Source of the DNA: Eutrophosalina sp902522775
GTDB taxonomy: Bacteria > Bacteroidota > Bacteroidia > Flavobacteriales > Flavobacteriaceae
Reading direction: 5' to 3'
DNA: 64,000 nucleotides
Assembly (NCBI GenBank): GCA_902522775.1
Contig: CABYWQ010000002.1
Coordinates: 62,001 to 126,000 of the forward strand
Below are positions 1 through 7,225 of the stretch, piece by piece. Position numbers and translations under genes: made by a program. Every line of letters begins with the position of its first letter. Position 1 is the first letter of the stretch. The notes under the pieces are model-generated. The model worked only from the letters and a program-made list of their open reading frames with translations. It was not told where the DNA came from and made no database searches.

Positions 1-1574
1 AGTTTGAATCCTTTTATGAGGGCACACTGTTACATATAGAAATTCAGGAGGGCATTACTGCTACTGTAGACTCTTTATTGTGTATTATCGGAGAGGAAGG
101 GGAGGATATTTCTCAATTTCTAGTTCCAGTAAATGAATCACTACCAACATCAAGTGATAATAATCAACTTGATTTAGTTGATCAGATTAATGAACAAAAA
201 AGTATAGAAACTGTGGATCCAGTTACATCTTTAACATCTGATGAAACTGATGATGTAACAAATGAAAGTGGGTCTATTGATTATATTACAATGCCCAGAC
301 TGAGTGATACAATGGAAGAAGGAACAATTTCTAGCTGGTTAAAAAATGTTGGAGATAAAGTAAGTGAAGGTGAAATTTTAGCTGAAATTGAAACCGATAA
401 AGCTACAATGGAATTTGAGTCTTTTTATGATGGAATACTAAGTCACATTGCTGTACAAGAAGGAGAAACTGTAAATGTTGATGAATTAATTGCAATTATT
501 TCTGAAGGTGAAATAGACGTTAATAAAGCTCTTGAAAATTATTCAAAAGAACCAATAGAATCTTTGACTGAAACAAAGTCTGATGTTGAAACTAATGAAG
601 AAAACACTAGCTCTGTTGAAGTTGACGTAATACCTGAGCTATCAATTTCTGATAAGAGAATTTTTGCTTCACCATTAGCAAAAAAGATTGCTAATGAAAA
701 AAATATTGATCTCTCTCAAATAACAGGTTCGGGTGAAAATGGTCGAATAGTTAAAGAAGATCTTGAAAATATAGATGTGTCTAAAAAAGCTCCTTCAGTG
801 CCAGTAAGCGAACCTGCTCCAGTAAGCGAGCCTGCTCCAGTCAGCCAACCCGATGTTAATTTAGCACCTGTCAATCCTGTTTTTAATGATGGTGAAGAAT
901 TTTCCGAAATTGAAAATTCTTCGATGAGGAAAGCAATTGCAAAAAATTTAAGTAAATCTAAATTTTCTGCACCGCATTATTACTTATCAGTTGAATTTAA
1001 TATGGACAATGCAATCGCATTTAGAGAACAATATAATTCAATGCCAAATACTAAAATTTCATTCAATGATATAATTATAAAGGCATGTGCTATTGCATTA
1101 AAAGCTCACCCACAAGTGAATTCTCAGTGGTTTGATGATAAGATTAGATTGAATAATATTGTTAATATTGGAGTTGCTGTTGGAATTGAAGATGGTTTAG
1201 TAGTTCCTGTTATTAAGAATGCTGATTTGGAATCTTTACACAATATAAATAGTACAGTTAGAGATTATGCAGTAAGGGCTAAATCAAAAAAATTAAGACC
1301 GGATGAAATAGAGGGAAGTACCTTTACAATCTCTAATTTAGGCATGTTCGGTATAAAAGAATTTACGTCAATTATTAATCAACCAAACTCAGCTATTTTA
1401 TCTGTTGGAACCATAGTAAAAAAACCAATTGTTATTAATGAAAAAATTGTAGTAGGAAATACCATGAAATTAACATTAGCTTGTGATCATAGATCCGTTG
1501 ACGGTGTTACTGGCTCATTGTTTTTACAGACTCTGAAAGGTTACATTGAAAACCCTGTAACAATTTTAGTATAA
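1..1574 (+). CDS. pdhC: Dihydrolipoamide acetyltransferase (PDH complex E2), 5'-truncated by window edge
   Basis: Transfers acetyl groups from lipoyl-lysine to CoA in the pyruvate dehydrogenase core. The frame is open from base 3, giving 523 visible residues, so a TTG at 78 is not the real start. The visible part opens with the end of a first lipoyl domain (FESFYEG), whose lipoyl-lysine codon lies just outside the window. A second complete lipoyl domain follows (MPRLSDTMEEG...ETDKATMEF; lysine at visible residue 133), then a peripheral subunit-binding domain (about 218-255, ASPLAKKIA...GRIVKEDL). A Pro/Ala linker with hexapeptide repeats leads into the acyltransferase domain, which carries the catalytic DHRSVDG motif near base 1485. 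Two lipoyl domains are usual for Bacteroidota E2. The first gene of the downstream run starts 4 bases after its stop. Confidence 0.95.
   Translation, partial: FESFYEGTLLHIEIQEGITATVDSLLCIIGEEGEDISQFLVPVNESLPTSSDNNQLDLVDQINEQKSIETVDPVTSLTSDETDDVTNESGSIDYITMPRLSDTMEEGTISSWLKNVGDKVSEGEILAEIETDKATMEFESFYDGILSHIAVQEGETVNVDELIAIISEGEIDVNKALENYSKEPIESLTETKSDVETNEENTSSVEVDVIPELSISDKRIFASPLAKKIANEKNIDLSQITGSGENGRIVKEDLENIDVSKKAPSVPVSEPAPVSEPAPVSQPDVNLAPVNPVFNDGEEFSEIENSSMRKAIAKNLSKSKFSAPHYYLSVEFNMDNAIAFREQYNSMPNTKISFNDIIIKACAIALKAHPQVNSQWFDDKIRLNNIVNIGVAVGIEDGLVVPVIKNADLESLHNINSTVRDYAVRAKSKKLRPDEIEGSTFTISNLGMFGIKEFTSIINQPNSAILSVGTIVKKPIVINEKIVVGNTMKLTLACDHRSVDGVTGSLFLQTLKGYIENPVTILV
801..854 (+). repeat. 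In-frame 18-bp tandem repeat in the E2 linker
   Basis: Two 18-base units (801-818 and 819-836) differ at one base, and a third, diverged unit spans 837-854. Each encodes the hexapeptide PVSEPA or a relative, forming the flexible Pro/Ala-rich arm between the subunit-binding and catalytic domains of E2. Such arms give lipoyl domains reach. Copy number is likely to vary between strains (inference). Confidence 0.85.
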
Positions 1575-1578
1575 ATTA

Positions 1579-2256
1579 ATGAAAACGGTTATAATCACAG
1601 GGACTAGTTCAGGGATCGGATTAGATCTAGTCAAAACATTTGATTCGAACGGATATCGTGTGATTTCTCTTTCCAGAAATGATCTTCCTAATACTACCAA
1701 CTTTTCTGAAAATGTAAATCATATAAATTTTGATATAACCAATAATTCGGATATTAAATCGTTAGTTGTATTGATTAAATCAAAATACAGTAATATTGAC
1801 GTACTTATAAATAACGCAGGAAAACTAATAAGCAAACCTTTTGGTGATTTTTCAGACTCAGAGTTTAGGTCCATTTATGATGTAAATCTGTTTGGAGTGG
1901 TTGACTTAATAAAGTCTTTACTACCCTATTTTCATGAAAAAAGTCACATTGTAAATATTAGTAGTGTAGGCGGTATTAATGGAAGTTCTAAATTTCCAGG
2001 ATTGAGCTCATATTCATCAAGCAAAGGTGCTCTAAATATACTAACTGAAGTATTAGCTGTTGAGTTTAAAAATGGACCATATATTAATTCTTTATGTTTG
2101 GGTGCAGTTCAAACCCCTATGTTAGAACTTGCCTTTCCTGATTACAAAACATCAACCACCCCGGCAGAGATGGCTAATTTTATATATGGTTTTTCAACTT
2201 CCAATCCAATTATGTTTAATGGAAAAATAATACCCGTATCGATTTCGAACCCATGA
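1579..2256 (+). CDS. Short-chain dehydrogenase/reductase (SDR), substrate unknown
   Basis: A 225-residue classical SDR, predicted to be a cytoplasmic NAD(P)(H)-dependent oxidoreductase. Visible motifs are the dinucleotide-binding TGTSSGIG (7-14), the structural NNAG (78-81), the serine region NISSVGG (126-132) and the catalytic Tyr145-x3-Lys149 (YSSSK). It is slightly shorter than the typical 240-260 residues, with a reduced C-terminal substrate lobe. The start lies 4 bases after the E2 stop and its own stop overlaps the next start (ATGA), which implies co-translation. Nothing in the sequence identifies the substrate, and the link to the PDH gene is positional only. Confidence 0.85.
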   Translation: MKTVIITGTSSGIGLDLVKTFDSNGYRVISLSRNDLPNTTNFSENVNHINFDITNNSDIKSLVVLIKSKYSNIDVLINNAGKLISKPFGDFSDSEFRSIYDVNLFGVVDLIKSLLPYFHEKSHIVNISSVGGINGSSKFPGLSSYSSSKGALNILTEVLAVEFKNGPYINSLCLGAVQTPMLELAFPDYKTSTTPAEMANFIYGFSTSNPIMFNGKIIPVSISNP

Positions 2257-2861
2257 TTTCAAATCTCGAAGAATTTATACCAGTTAAATCAATAAACTAT
2301 GTAAGTTCATTAATTGAAAAAGAGAAGATTCAGTTTAAAATAGTAAGGGAAAGAAGCTCTAAACATGGTGATTTTAAGAGAACAATAAATGGTGATTATA
2401 TTATAACAATTAATAGATTTTATAACCCTTACCGCTTTATACTTACTCTTGTTCACGAATTAGCTCATTATTTTGTAACAATTAAATACTACAAGGCTAA
2501 ACCACATGGAACACTATGGAAAAATAAATTCAAACAGCTCTTGAATCCTATTTTAAATAAATCAGTTTTTCCAAATGATTTATTAAAATGTTTATCTAAA
2601 CATATGGAAAATCCTAGATCAACATTTTCATACGATTTAGAATTATCTAAAGTTTTAGATAAATATGATAATTCAAGACACAAATATTTTTATTTAGATC
2701 AAGTTAAGGATGGGGATACATTTTTTTATGGGGATGGTAATAAATTTCTAAAAATCAAAAAAAGAAGAAAAAGGTATCTTTGTGAAAATTTACTTAACAA
2801 AAGAAAATATCTTTTTTTAGGTAATGCAAAAATTAAATTAGATGAAAACAGTAGCAATTAG
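2253..2861 (+). CDS. SprT-like zinc metalloprotein
   Basis: A 202-residue protein with the zinc-protease motif HELAH (His68, Glu69, His72) and a likely third ligand, His85, in KPHGTLWKNKF. This is the arrangement of the SprT-like family, which includes eukaryotic Spartan and bacterial SprT. The C-terminal third is rich in Lys and Arg (KIKKRRKRY) and may be a nucleic-acid or zinc-ribbon-like region, although no CxxC pair is visible. The start overlaps the upstream stop by 4 bases (ATGA) and the 3' end overlaps the next gene by 20 bases. The bacterial function is poorly defined; proteolytic activity is inferred from the motif alone. Confidence 0.8.
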   Translation: MISNLEEFIPVKSINYVSSLIEKEKIQFKIVRERSSKHGDFKRTINGDYIITINRFYNPYRFILTLVHELAHYFVTIKYYKAKPHGTLWKNKFKQLLNPILNKSVFPNDLLKCLSKHMENPRSTFSYDLELSKVLDKYDNSRHKYFYLDQVKDGDTFFYGDGNKFLKIKKRRKRYLCENLLNKRKYLFLGNAKIKLDENSSN

Positions 2862-3249
2862 TGGTTATTTTGATCCAATTCACGTTGGACATTTAGAATA
2901 CATAAAAGAGGCTAGAAAGCTGGGAGATAAGTTAATTGTTATTGTAAATAATAATCATCAATGTATTTTAAAAAAAGGTAAACCATTTATGGATGAAAAA
3001 GATAGATTAATTATTACTTCTAGCTTAAAAGATGTTGATGATGTTTTTCTCTCTATTGATAAGGACAAAACAGTATGTAAATCTCTTGAACAAATAAAGC
3101 CAGATATTTTTGCTAATGGTGGGGACAGAAAAAATTATGAAATTCCAGAATCTACAATTTGTAAAAAGTATAATATTCAAATTATTGATGGATTAGGTGA
3201 AAAAATTAGAAGTTCCTCGGATCTTACTGGACTTAAAGAAATAAAGTAG
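2842..3249 (+). CDS. Cytidylyltransferase-family nucleotidyltransferase
   Basis: A 135-residue stand-alone nucleotidyltransferase domain. It has the HxGH signature (His14-Val-Gly-His17, in GYFDPIHVGHLEY) and a C-terminal IRSSS segment (122-126) matching the second nucleotide-binding motif of the GlyCT/HldE-C/TagD class. The length fits a single domain, so it probably joins CMP or AMP to a phosphorylated small molecule such as a sugar or alcohol phosphate. It starts 20 bases inside the end of the SprT-like gene. No heptose or glycerol pathway genes are nearby, so the substrate is not assigned. An HldE-like adenylyltransferase role is one possibility. Confidence 0.78.
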   Translation: MKTVAISGYFDPIHVGHLEYIKEARKLGDKLIVIVNNNHQCILKKGKPFMDEKDRLIITSSLKDVDDVFLSIDKDKTVCKSLEQIKPDIFANGGDRKNYEIPESTICKKYNIQIIDGLGEKIRSSSDLTGLKEIK

Positions 3250-4658
3250 TGGAAACGAAGTTTGATTTTAATGACAATTCAGAAGAAATTAAAAAAAATG
3301 CATCGGGATTGTTTAGTGCATTATTTCGTTTTACAAGAAAGGTATTCAATTTTAAAAATGATGTTGATAAAAACCTGGTTGTAAACTCTATAAAGAAGGA
3401 TATTTCCATGATAGGAACAACTTCATGGATTCTTGTATGTTCTATTTTAATTGCCTCGGTTGGATTAAATGCAGATTCAACTGCAGTTGTCATAGGAGCA
3501 ATGCTAATTTCCCCTCTTATGGGTCCTATTTTAGGATTAGGTTTTTCAATAGCGACAAATGATCTTGATACATTGAAGAATTCATCAATGAATTTTATAG
3601 CAATGGTATTAATTAGTGTTCTAACTGCATTCATTTTCTTTTCATTATTTCCTATTAAGGATCAATCTTCAGAGCTTTTAACAAGAACTGAATTTGATAT
3701 AAGAGATGTTTTAATTGCATTTTTTGGTGGTTTAGCATTAATCATAGCAAAAACAAAAAAAGAAAATATTAGTACAGCAATTTTTGGAGTTGCTATTGCC
3801 ACAGCACTTATGCCACCATTATGTACAGCTGGATTTTATCTTGCAATATATGATTTTACAAGAGCTGGAAAAGCAATGTACCTTTTTATTATAAATTCAA
3901 TGTATATCATTGTAGCAACTTATTTCGTATTGAAATTCTTACAATTCCCATTGCTAAATTATGTAAACTCAGCTAAGCGAAAATTAACTAAAAGGTTGTT
4001 AATCTTCTTTTCATTCATAATCTTTATTTTCCCAATTTATACTTTTATTGGTGCTATAAATAAAGCAAACTTCAAAAAACAGGCTGAATTATTTTTAAAT
4101 GATGAATTGGTTGGTATAGAGAATTATAAATATTTAATTGAAAGCGCTAAAATTGATTTTGATAATCAAGAAATAGTCTTAAACAATTATGGTCAGAAAC
4201 CAATTTCTGAAGATGTTATTTCTTTACTAAAAAGTAAACTTAAAAGTTATAAATCATTAGAGAATTCAACTTTAGTTTTTAAACAGTTGGAAATAGATAA
4301 AAATTCAAATTCTTTTATTAAAGAGCTTAGATTAAGAGATTCAATTGAAATAGTCGAAAAAAATTTAAAACTTGATGAACTCTCTAAAGAAATTGAAGAA
4401 TTAAAAGAATTGAGTAGAGAAAAATTATTATTTGAAAAGATTGCTAAAGAAGCTAATTTAATTTATCCAGACCTGAAGCAATTTGAAATATTTGAAAAAA
4501 TTAGAACTGATTTTAATTCTACTAAAAAAATATTGGTAGTTAATGTTAATTGGGAAAACTCACTAACCGATTTGGAATTAGAAAAACTCAATTTAAGTTT
4601 AAGAAGATGGTTAGAGTTTCAGTTTGAAAGTGATGATTTTATTATGGAGAATAACTGA
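3249..4658 (+). CDS. DUF389 integral membrane protein
   Basis: A 469-residue protein that starts with GTG, the G being the last base of the preceding TAG stop. The DUF389 core occupies about residues 55-245. It contains the conserved AVVIGAMLISPLMGPILG stretch and several further hydrophobic helices, including FFGGLALIIAKTKKEN and TALMPPLCTAGFYLA. The C-terminal 200 residues are hydrophilic, with a Glu/Lys-rich probable coiled coil around 345-400. The molecular role of DUF389 is not established. It ends the plus-strand run and abuts the convergent mlaF gene with no base between the two stops, so no terminator fits here. Confidence 0.85.
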   Translation: METKFDFNDNSEEIKKNASGLFSALFRFTRKVFNFKNDVDKNLVVNSIKKDISMIGTTSWILVCSILIASVGLNADSTAVVIGAMLISPLMGPILGLGFSIATNDLDTLKNSSMNFIAMVLISVLTAFIFFSLFPIKDQSSELLTRTEFDIRDVLIAFFGGLALIIAKTKKENISTAIFGVAIATALMPPLCTAGFYLAIYDFTRAGKAMYLFIINSMYIIVATYFVLKFLQFPLLNYVNSAKRKLTKRLLIFFSFIIFIFPIYTFIGAINKANFKKQAELFLNDELVGIENYKYLIESAKIDFDNQEIVLNNYGQKPISEDVISLLKSKLKSYKSLENSTLVFKQLEIDKNSNSFIKELRLRDSIEIVEKNLKLDELSKEIEELKELSREKLLFEKIAKEANLIYPDLKQFEIFEKIRTDFNSTKKILVVNVNWENSLTDLELEKLNLSLRRWLEFQFESDDFIMENN

Positions 4659-5402
4659 TTATTTTAATTTCTTTACTAGTTCAGATGAGTATACAAAGTC
4701 ATTGACTTGTTCGTTATCAGAATTTAATACCTCTTTGTTTGTACCTTGCCATATTTTTAAACCATCTTTAAGAAATACAATATTTTCACCAATTTCAATC
4801 ACGGAATTCATGTCGTGAGAATTTATAACAGTAGTTATTTGAAATTCATTAGTGATTTCTTGAATTAATTTATCAATTACAATTGCTGTCTTAGGGTCCA
4901 AACCAGAATTTGGTTCGTCGCAAAATAGATATTTAGGATTCATGACTACAGCTCTTGCAATTGCAACTCTTTTTTGCATACCACCAGAAAGTTCTGCTGG
5001 TAATTTGCTAATAGCATCTTGAAGATTCACTCTTTTGATAAACTTTAAAGCTCTTTCTTCTTTTTCGTCCTTTTCAAGACTAGTTAGCATATCTAGAGGA
5101 AATCTAACATTTTCTAATACACTCATTGAATCAAATAGAGCACTACCTTGAAAGACCATTCCCATTTCTCTTCTTAGGTTTAGCTTGTCAAAATCACTCA
5201 TTTCATTTGAAGATTTACCATCATATATTATTTCACCCTTGTTAATGATATGTAGTCCAAGAAGACATTTTAAAAAAACTGTTTTCCCAGATCCACTTTG
5301 ACCAATAATCAAATTAGTTTTTCCTTTCTGAAAATGAGCATTAATATCAGAGAGGACTTCACTTTCCTCAAATCTTTTTGATATGGATTTTACTTCTATC
5401 AT
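4659..5402 (-). CDS. mlaF: MlaF-type ABC transporter ATP-binding protein
   Basis: A 247-residue ABC ATPase with Walker A GQSGSGKT (34-41), the Q-loop region (MVFQGSALFDSMSV), the signature LSGGMQKR and Walker B YLFCDEP followed by NSGLDPKTA. The LSGGMQKRVAIARA form and the SALFDSMSVLENV segment are characteristic of the MlaF/Mkl group, which powers phospholipid or lipid transport between outer and inner membrane. Its start overlaps the stop of the mlaE-type permease by one base, so the two are translationally coupled. The MCE substrate-binding partner (MlaD) is not in the window. Confidence 0.9.
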   Translation of the reverse strand: MIEVKSISKRFEESEVLSDINAHFQKGKTNLIIGQSGSGKTVFLKCLLGLHIINKGEIIYDGKSSNEMSDFDKLNLRREMGMVFQGSALFDSMSVLENVRFPLDMLTSLEKDEKEERALKFIKRVNLQDAISKLPAELSGGMQKRVAIARAVVMNPKYLFCDEPNSGLDPKTAIVIDKLIQEITNEFQITTVINSHDMNSVIEIGENIVFLKDGLKIWQGTNKEVLNSDNEQVNDFVYSSELVKKLK

Positions 5403-6136
5403 TAAGCAAGTAATAATTGGGTTATTATGTAGTTTAAAATTATTATAATAATGGATGTCCAGTAAAAAGACTGAGTACTGGCTTTTCCAACATCCAAAGC
5501 ACCACCTTTCATATAATATCCATGAAATGCAGGAACGGTTGCAAGAACAAAAGAAAAAACAAGAGTTTTTACGTAGGAATAGGTAACGTGATATCCGTCG
5601 AAGTCAGTTTGAATACCTTCAATGTAGGCTTCACTTGGAACACCAGTTAATGTCATTGCTAATAAACCACCAATAATTCCTAAAAACATTGAAATTGTAA
5701 TAATAAAAGGATATAAAAGCATTGCAATAATTTTAGGCAAAACTAAATAATTTAAAGAATTAATACCCATAACTTCTAACGCATCTATTTGTTCAGTAAC
5801 CCTCATAGTTCCAATACTGGATGTTATGTAAGACCCCACTTTACCTGCCATAATAATTGAAATAAATGTAGGTGCAAATTCTAATATTACAGATTGTCTT
5901 GTTGCGAAACCAATTAGTGTTTTTGAAAGAAGTGGACTTTCAAGATTTAGAGCCATTTGAATTGCAACAACTCCTCCAATAAAAAAAGAAAGAATTGAAA
6001 CTATAGGAATTGAATCTAATACTAAATCATTAATTTCTTTAAAAATTTGTTTGTATAAAATCGATTTTTTACATGACTTAGAAAATGATATTTTTACCAT
6101 TAAAAAATATTTTCCTATATCATGTAAATATTTCAT
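5402..6136 (-). CDS. mlaE: MlaE-type ABC transporter permease
   Basis: A 244-residue membrane protein of the MlaE family. It has an amphipathic N-terminus, then five or so hydrophobic helices. The family-typical stretch LEFAPTFISIIMAGKVGSYITSSIGTMRV is split by the window reading as APTFISIIMAGKVG plus SIGTMRVTEQIDALEVMG. I chose ATG 6136, which lies one base after the stop of the upstream synthase gene. A longer reading from 6166 would add ten residues inside that gene and looks less likely. It pairs with MlaF to form the inner-membrane part of a lipid transporter. Confidence 0.9.
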   Translation of the reverse strand: MKYLHDIGKYFLMVKISFSKSCKKSILYKQIFKEINDLVLDSIPIVSILSFFIGGVVAIQMALNLESPLLSKTLIGFATRQSVILEFAPTFISIIMAGKVGSYITSSIGTMRVTEQIDALEVMGINSLNYLVLPKIIAMLLYPFIITISMFLGIIGGLLAMTLTGVPSEAYIEGIQTDFDGYHVTYSYVKTLVFSFVLATVPAFHGYYMKGGALDVGKASTQSFYWTSIIIIILNYIITQLLLA

Positions 6137-6137
6137 T

Positions 6138-7196
6138 TTAAACTTGATATGTAATTGCATTGACATTCATTCCAGCTCCAACGCTAGCAAACAAAATAAT
6201 ATCACCTTTGTTAAGTTCATGTCCTTTAAAATTTTCCTTTAAAACAATATCATACAATGTTGGTATTGTTGCTACTGAGGTGTTACCTAACACATCAACA
6301 CTGATGGGCATAATATTTTCAGGAATATCCATTTCAAATAACTTATAAAAGTATTTAAGAACGGCTTCATCAAGTTTCTCGTTTGCTTGATGTATAAAAA
6401 TCTTTTTTACATCTTTAATATTCTTTCCACTTTCATCCAGGCATTTTTTTAATGCACCAGGTATTGTAGATATAGCAAACTCATAAACTTTTCGACCATT
6501 CATTTTAATATGTTTTTCAATTGAATTTGAATTTGGATTGAATGTTCTATCACAGAAGAGGTACAATGCTTCTTTTCCAGAGTATGTAACAGTTTTGTGG
6601 GAAAGAATACCACCTGCCTCAGAGCTTTTCTCTATAATTGAAGCTCCAGCTCCATCTGCAAAAATCATTGAGTCCCTATCACTTTTATCTACAGTTCGTG
6701 AAAGAGTATCAGCACCAATTACTAAGCATTTTTTTGCTAAACCAGCTTTTATATATGCTGATGATTGTATTACACCCTCAATCCATCCTGGGCAACCAAA
6801 AATTAAATCATATGCAACACAATTTGGATTTTCAATTGCTAATTTATGTTTAACTAAAGTTGCAACTGAAGGTAAAGCAATATATTGACTAGAATCAAAG
6901 TCAATTTCACCAAAATTATGAGCAACTATTATATAATCTAAATCCTCTTTATTAATTTTTGCTGATTTTATTGCATTTTCAGAAGCGAATGTTGCAAGGT
7001 CTGAGGTATTATGATTTTCTTCAGCATATCTTCTTTCCTTAATTCCTGTTATGGATTGAAATTTTTCAATTATTTCTTTATTTGAATCAGAATATGGCTT
7101 TCCATCTATATCGTAAAAATCTCTATTTAAAAATTCATCATTTTTAACAATTTTTTTTGGAATATATGATCCAGTCCCTGTAATTTTTATAGGCAT
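6138..7196 (-). CDS. 3-oxoacyl-ACP synthase III (KASIII/FabH-like)
   Basis: A 352-residue thiolase-fold synthase with the KASIII Cys-His-Asn triad. Cys135 lies in FGCPGW, His269 in IFIHQANEK and Asn305 in LGNTSVATIP. The enzyme condenses an acyl-CoA with a malonyl-ACP-type extender. It is longer than housekeeping FabH (about 320-330) and has FGCPGW rather than the usual AACAGF around the cysteine. It may therefore be a specialised KASIII paralogue (olefin, secondary-lipid or starter-unit synthesis) rather than the main FabH. It sits between gcvP (29-base gap) and the mlaE/mlaF lipid transporter, which hints at a lipid role (inference). Confidence 0.85.
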   Translation of the reverse strand: MPIKITGTGSYIPKKIVKNDEFLNRDFYDIDGKPYSDSNKEIIEKFQSITGIKERRYAEENHNTSDLATFASENAIKSAKINKEDLDYIIVAHNFGEIDFDSSQYIALPSVATLVKHKLAIENPNCVAYDLIFGCPGWIEGVIQSSAYIKAGLAKKCLVIGADTLSRTVDKSDRDSMIFADGAGASIIEKSSEAGGILSHKTVTYSGKEALYLFCDRTFNPNSNSIEKHIKMNGRKVYEFAISTIPGALKKCLDESGKNIKDVKKIFIHQANEKLDEAVLKYFYKLFEMDIPENIMPISVDVLGNTSVATIPTLYDIVLKENFKGHELNKGDIILFASVGAGMNVNAITYQV

Positions 7197-7225
7197 AAAA
7201 GAATTTTAATAAAAGTATGAATTAA

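Noticed and set aside
78..1574. TTG at base 78 as the start of the E2 gene
   Set aside because: The frame is open to the window edge and encodes the end of a first lipoyl domain, so the gene is cut off by the window.
6538..6888. Plus-strand open frame of 116 codons within the KASIII gene
   Set aside because: Opposite to a strongly conserved gene with intact catalytic residues; no recognisable protein features.
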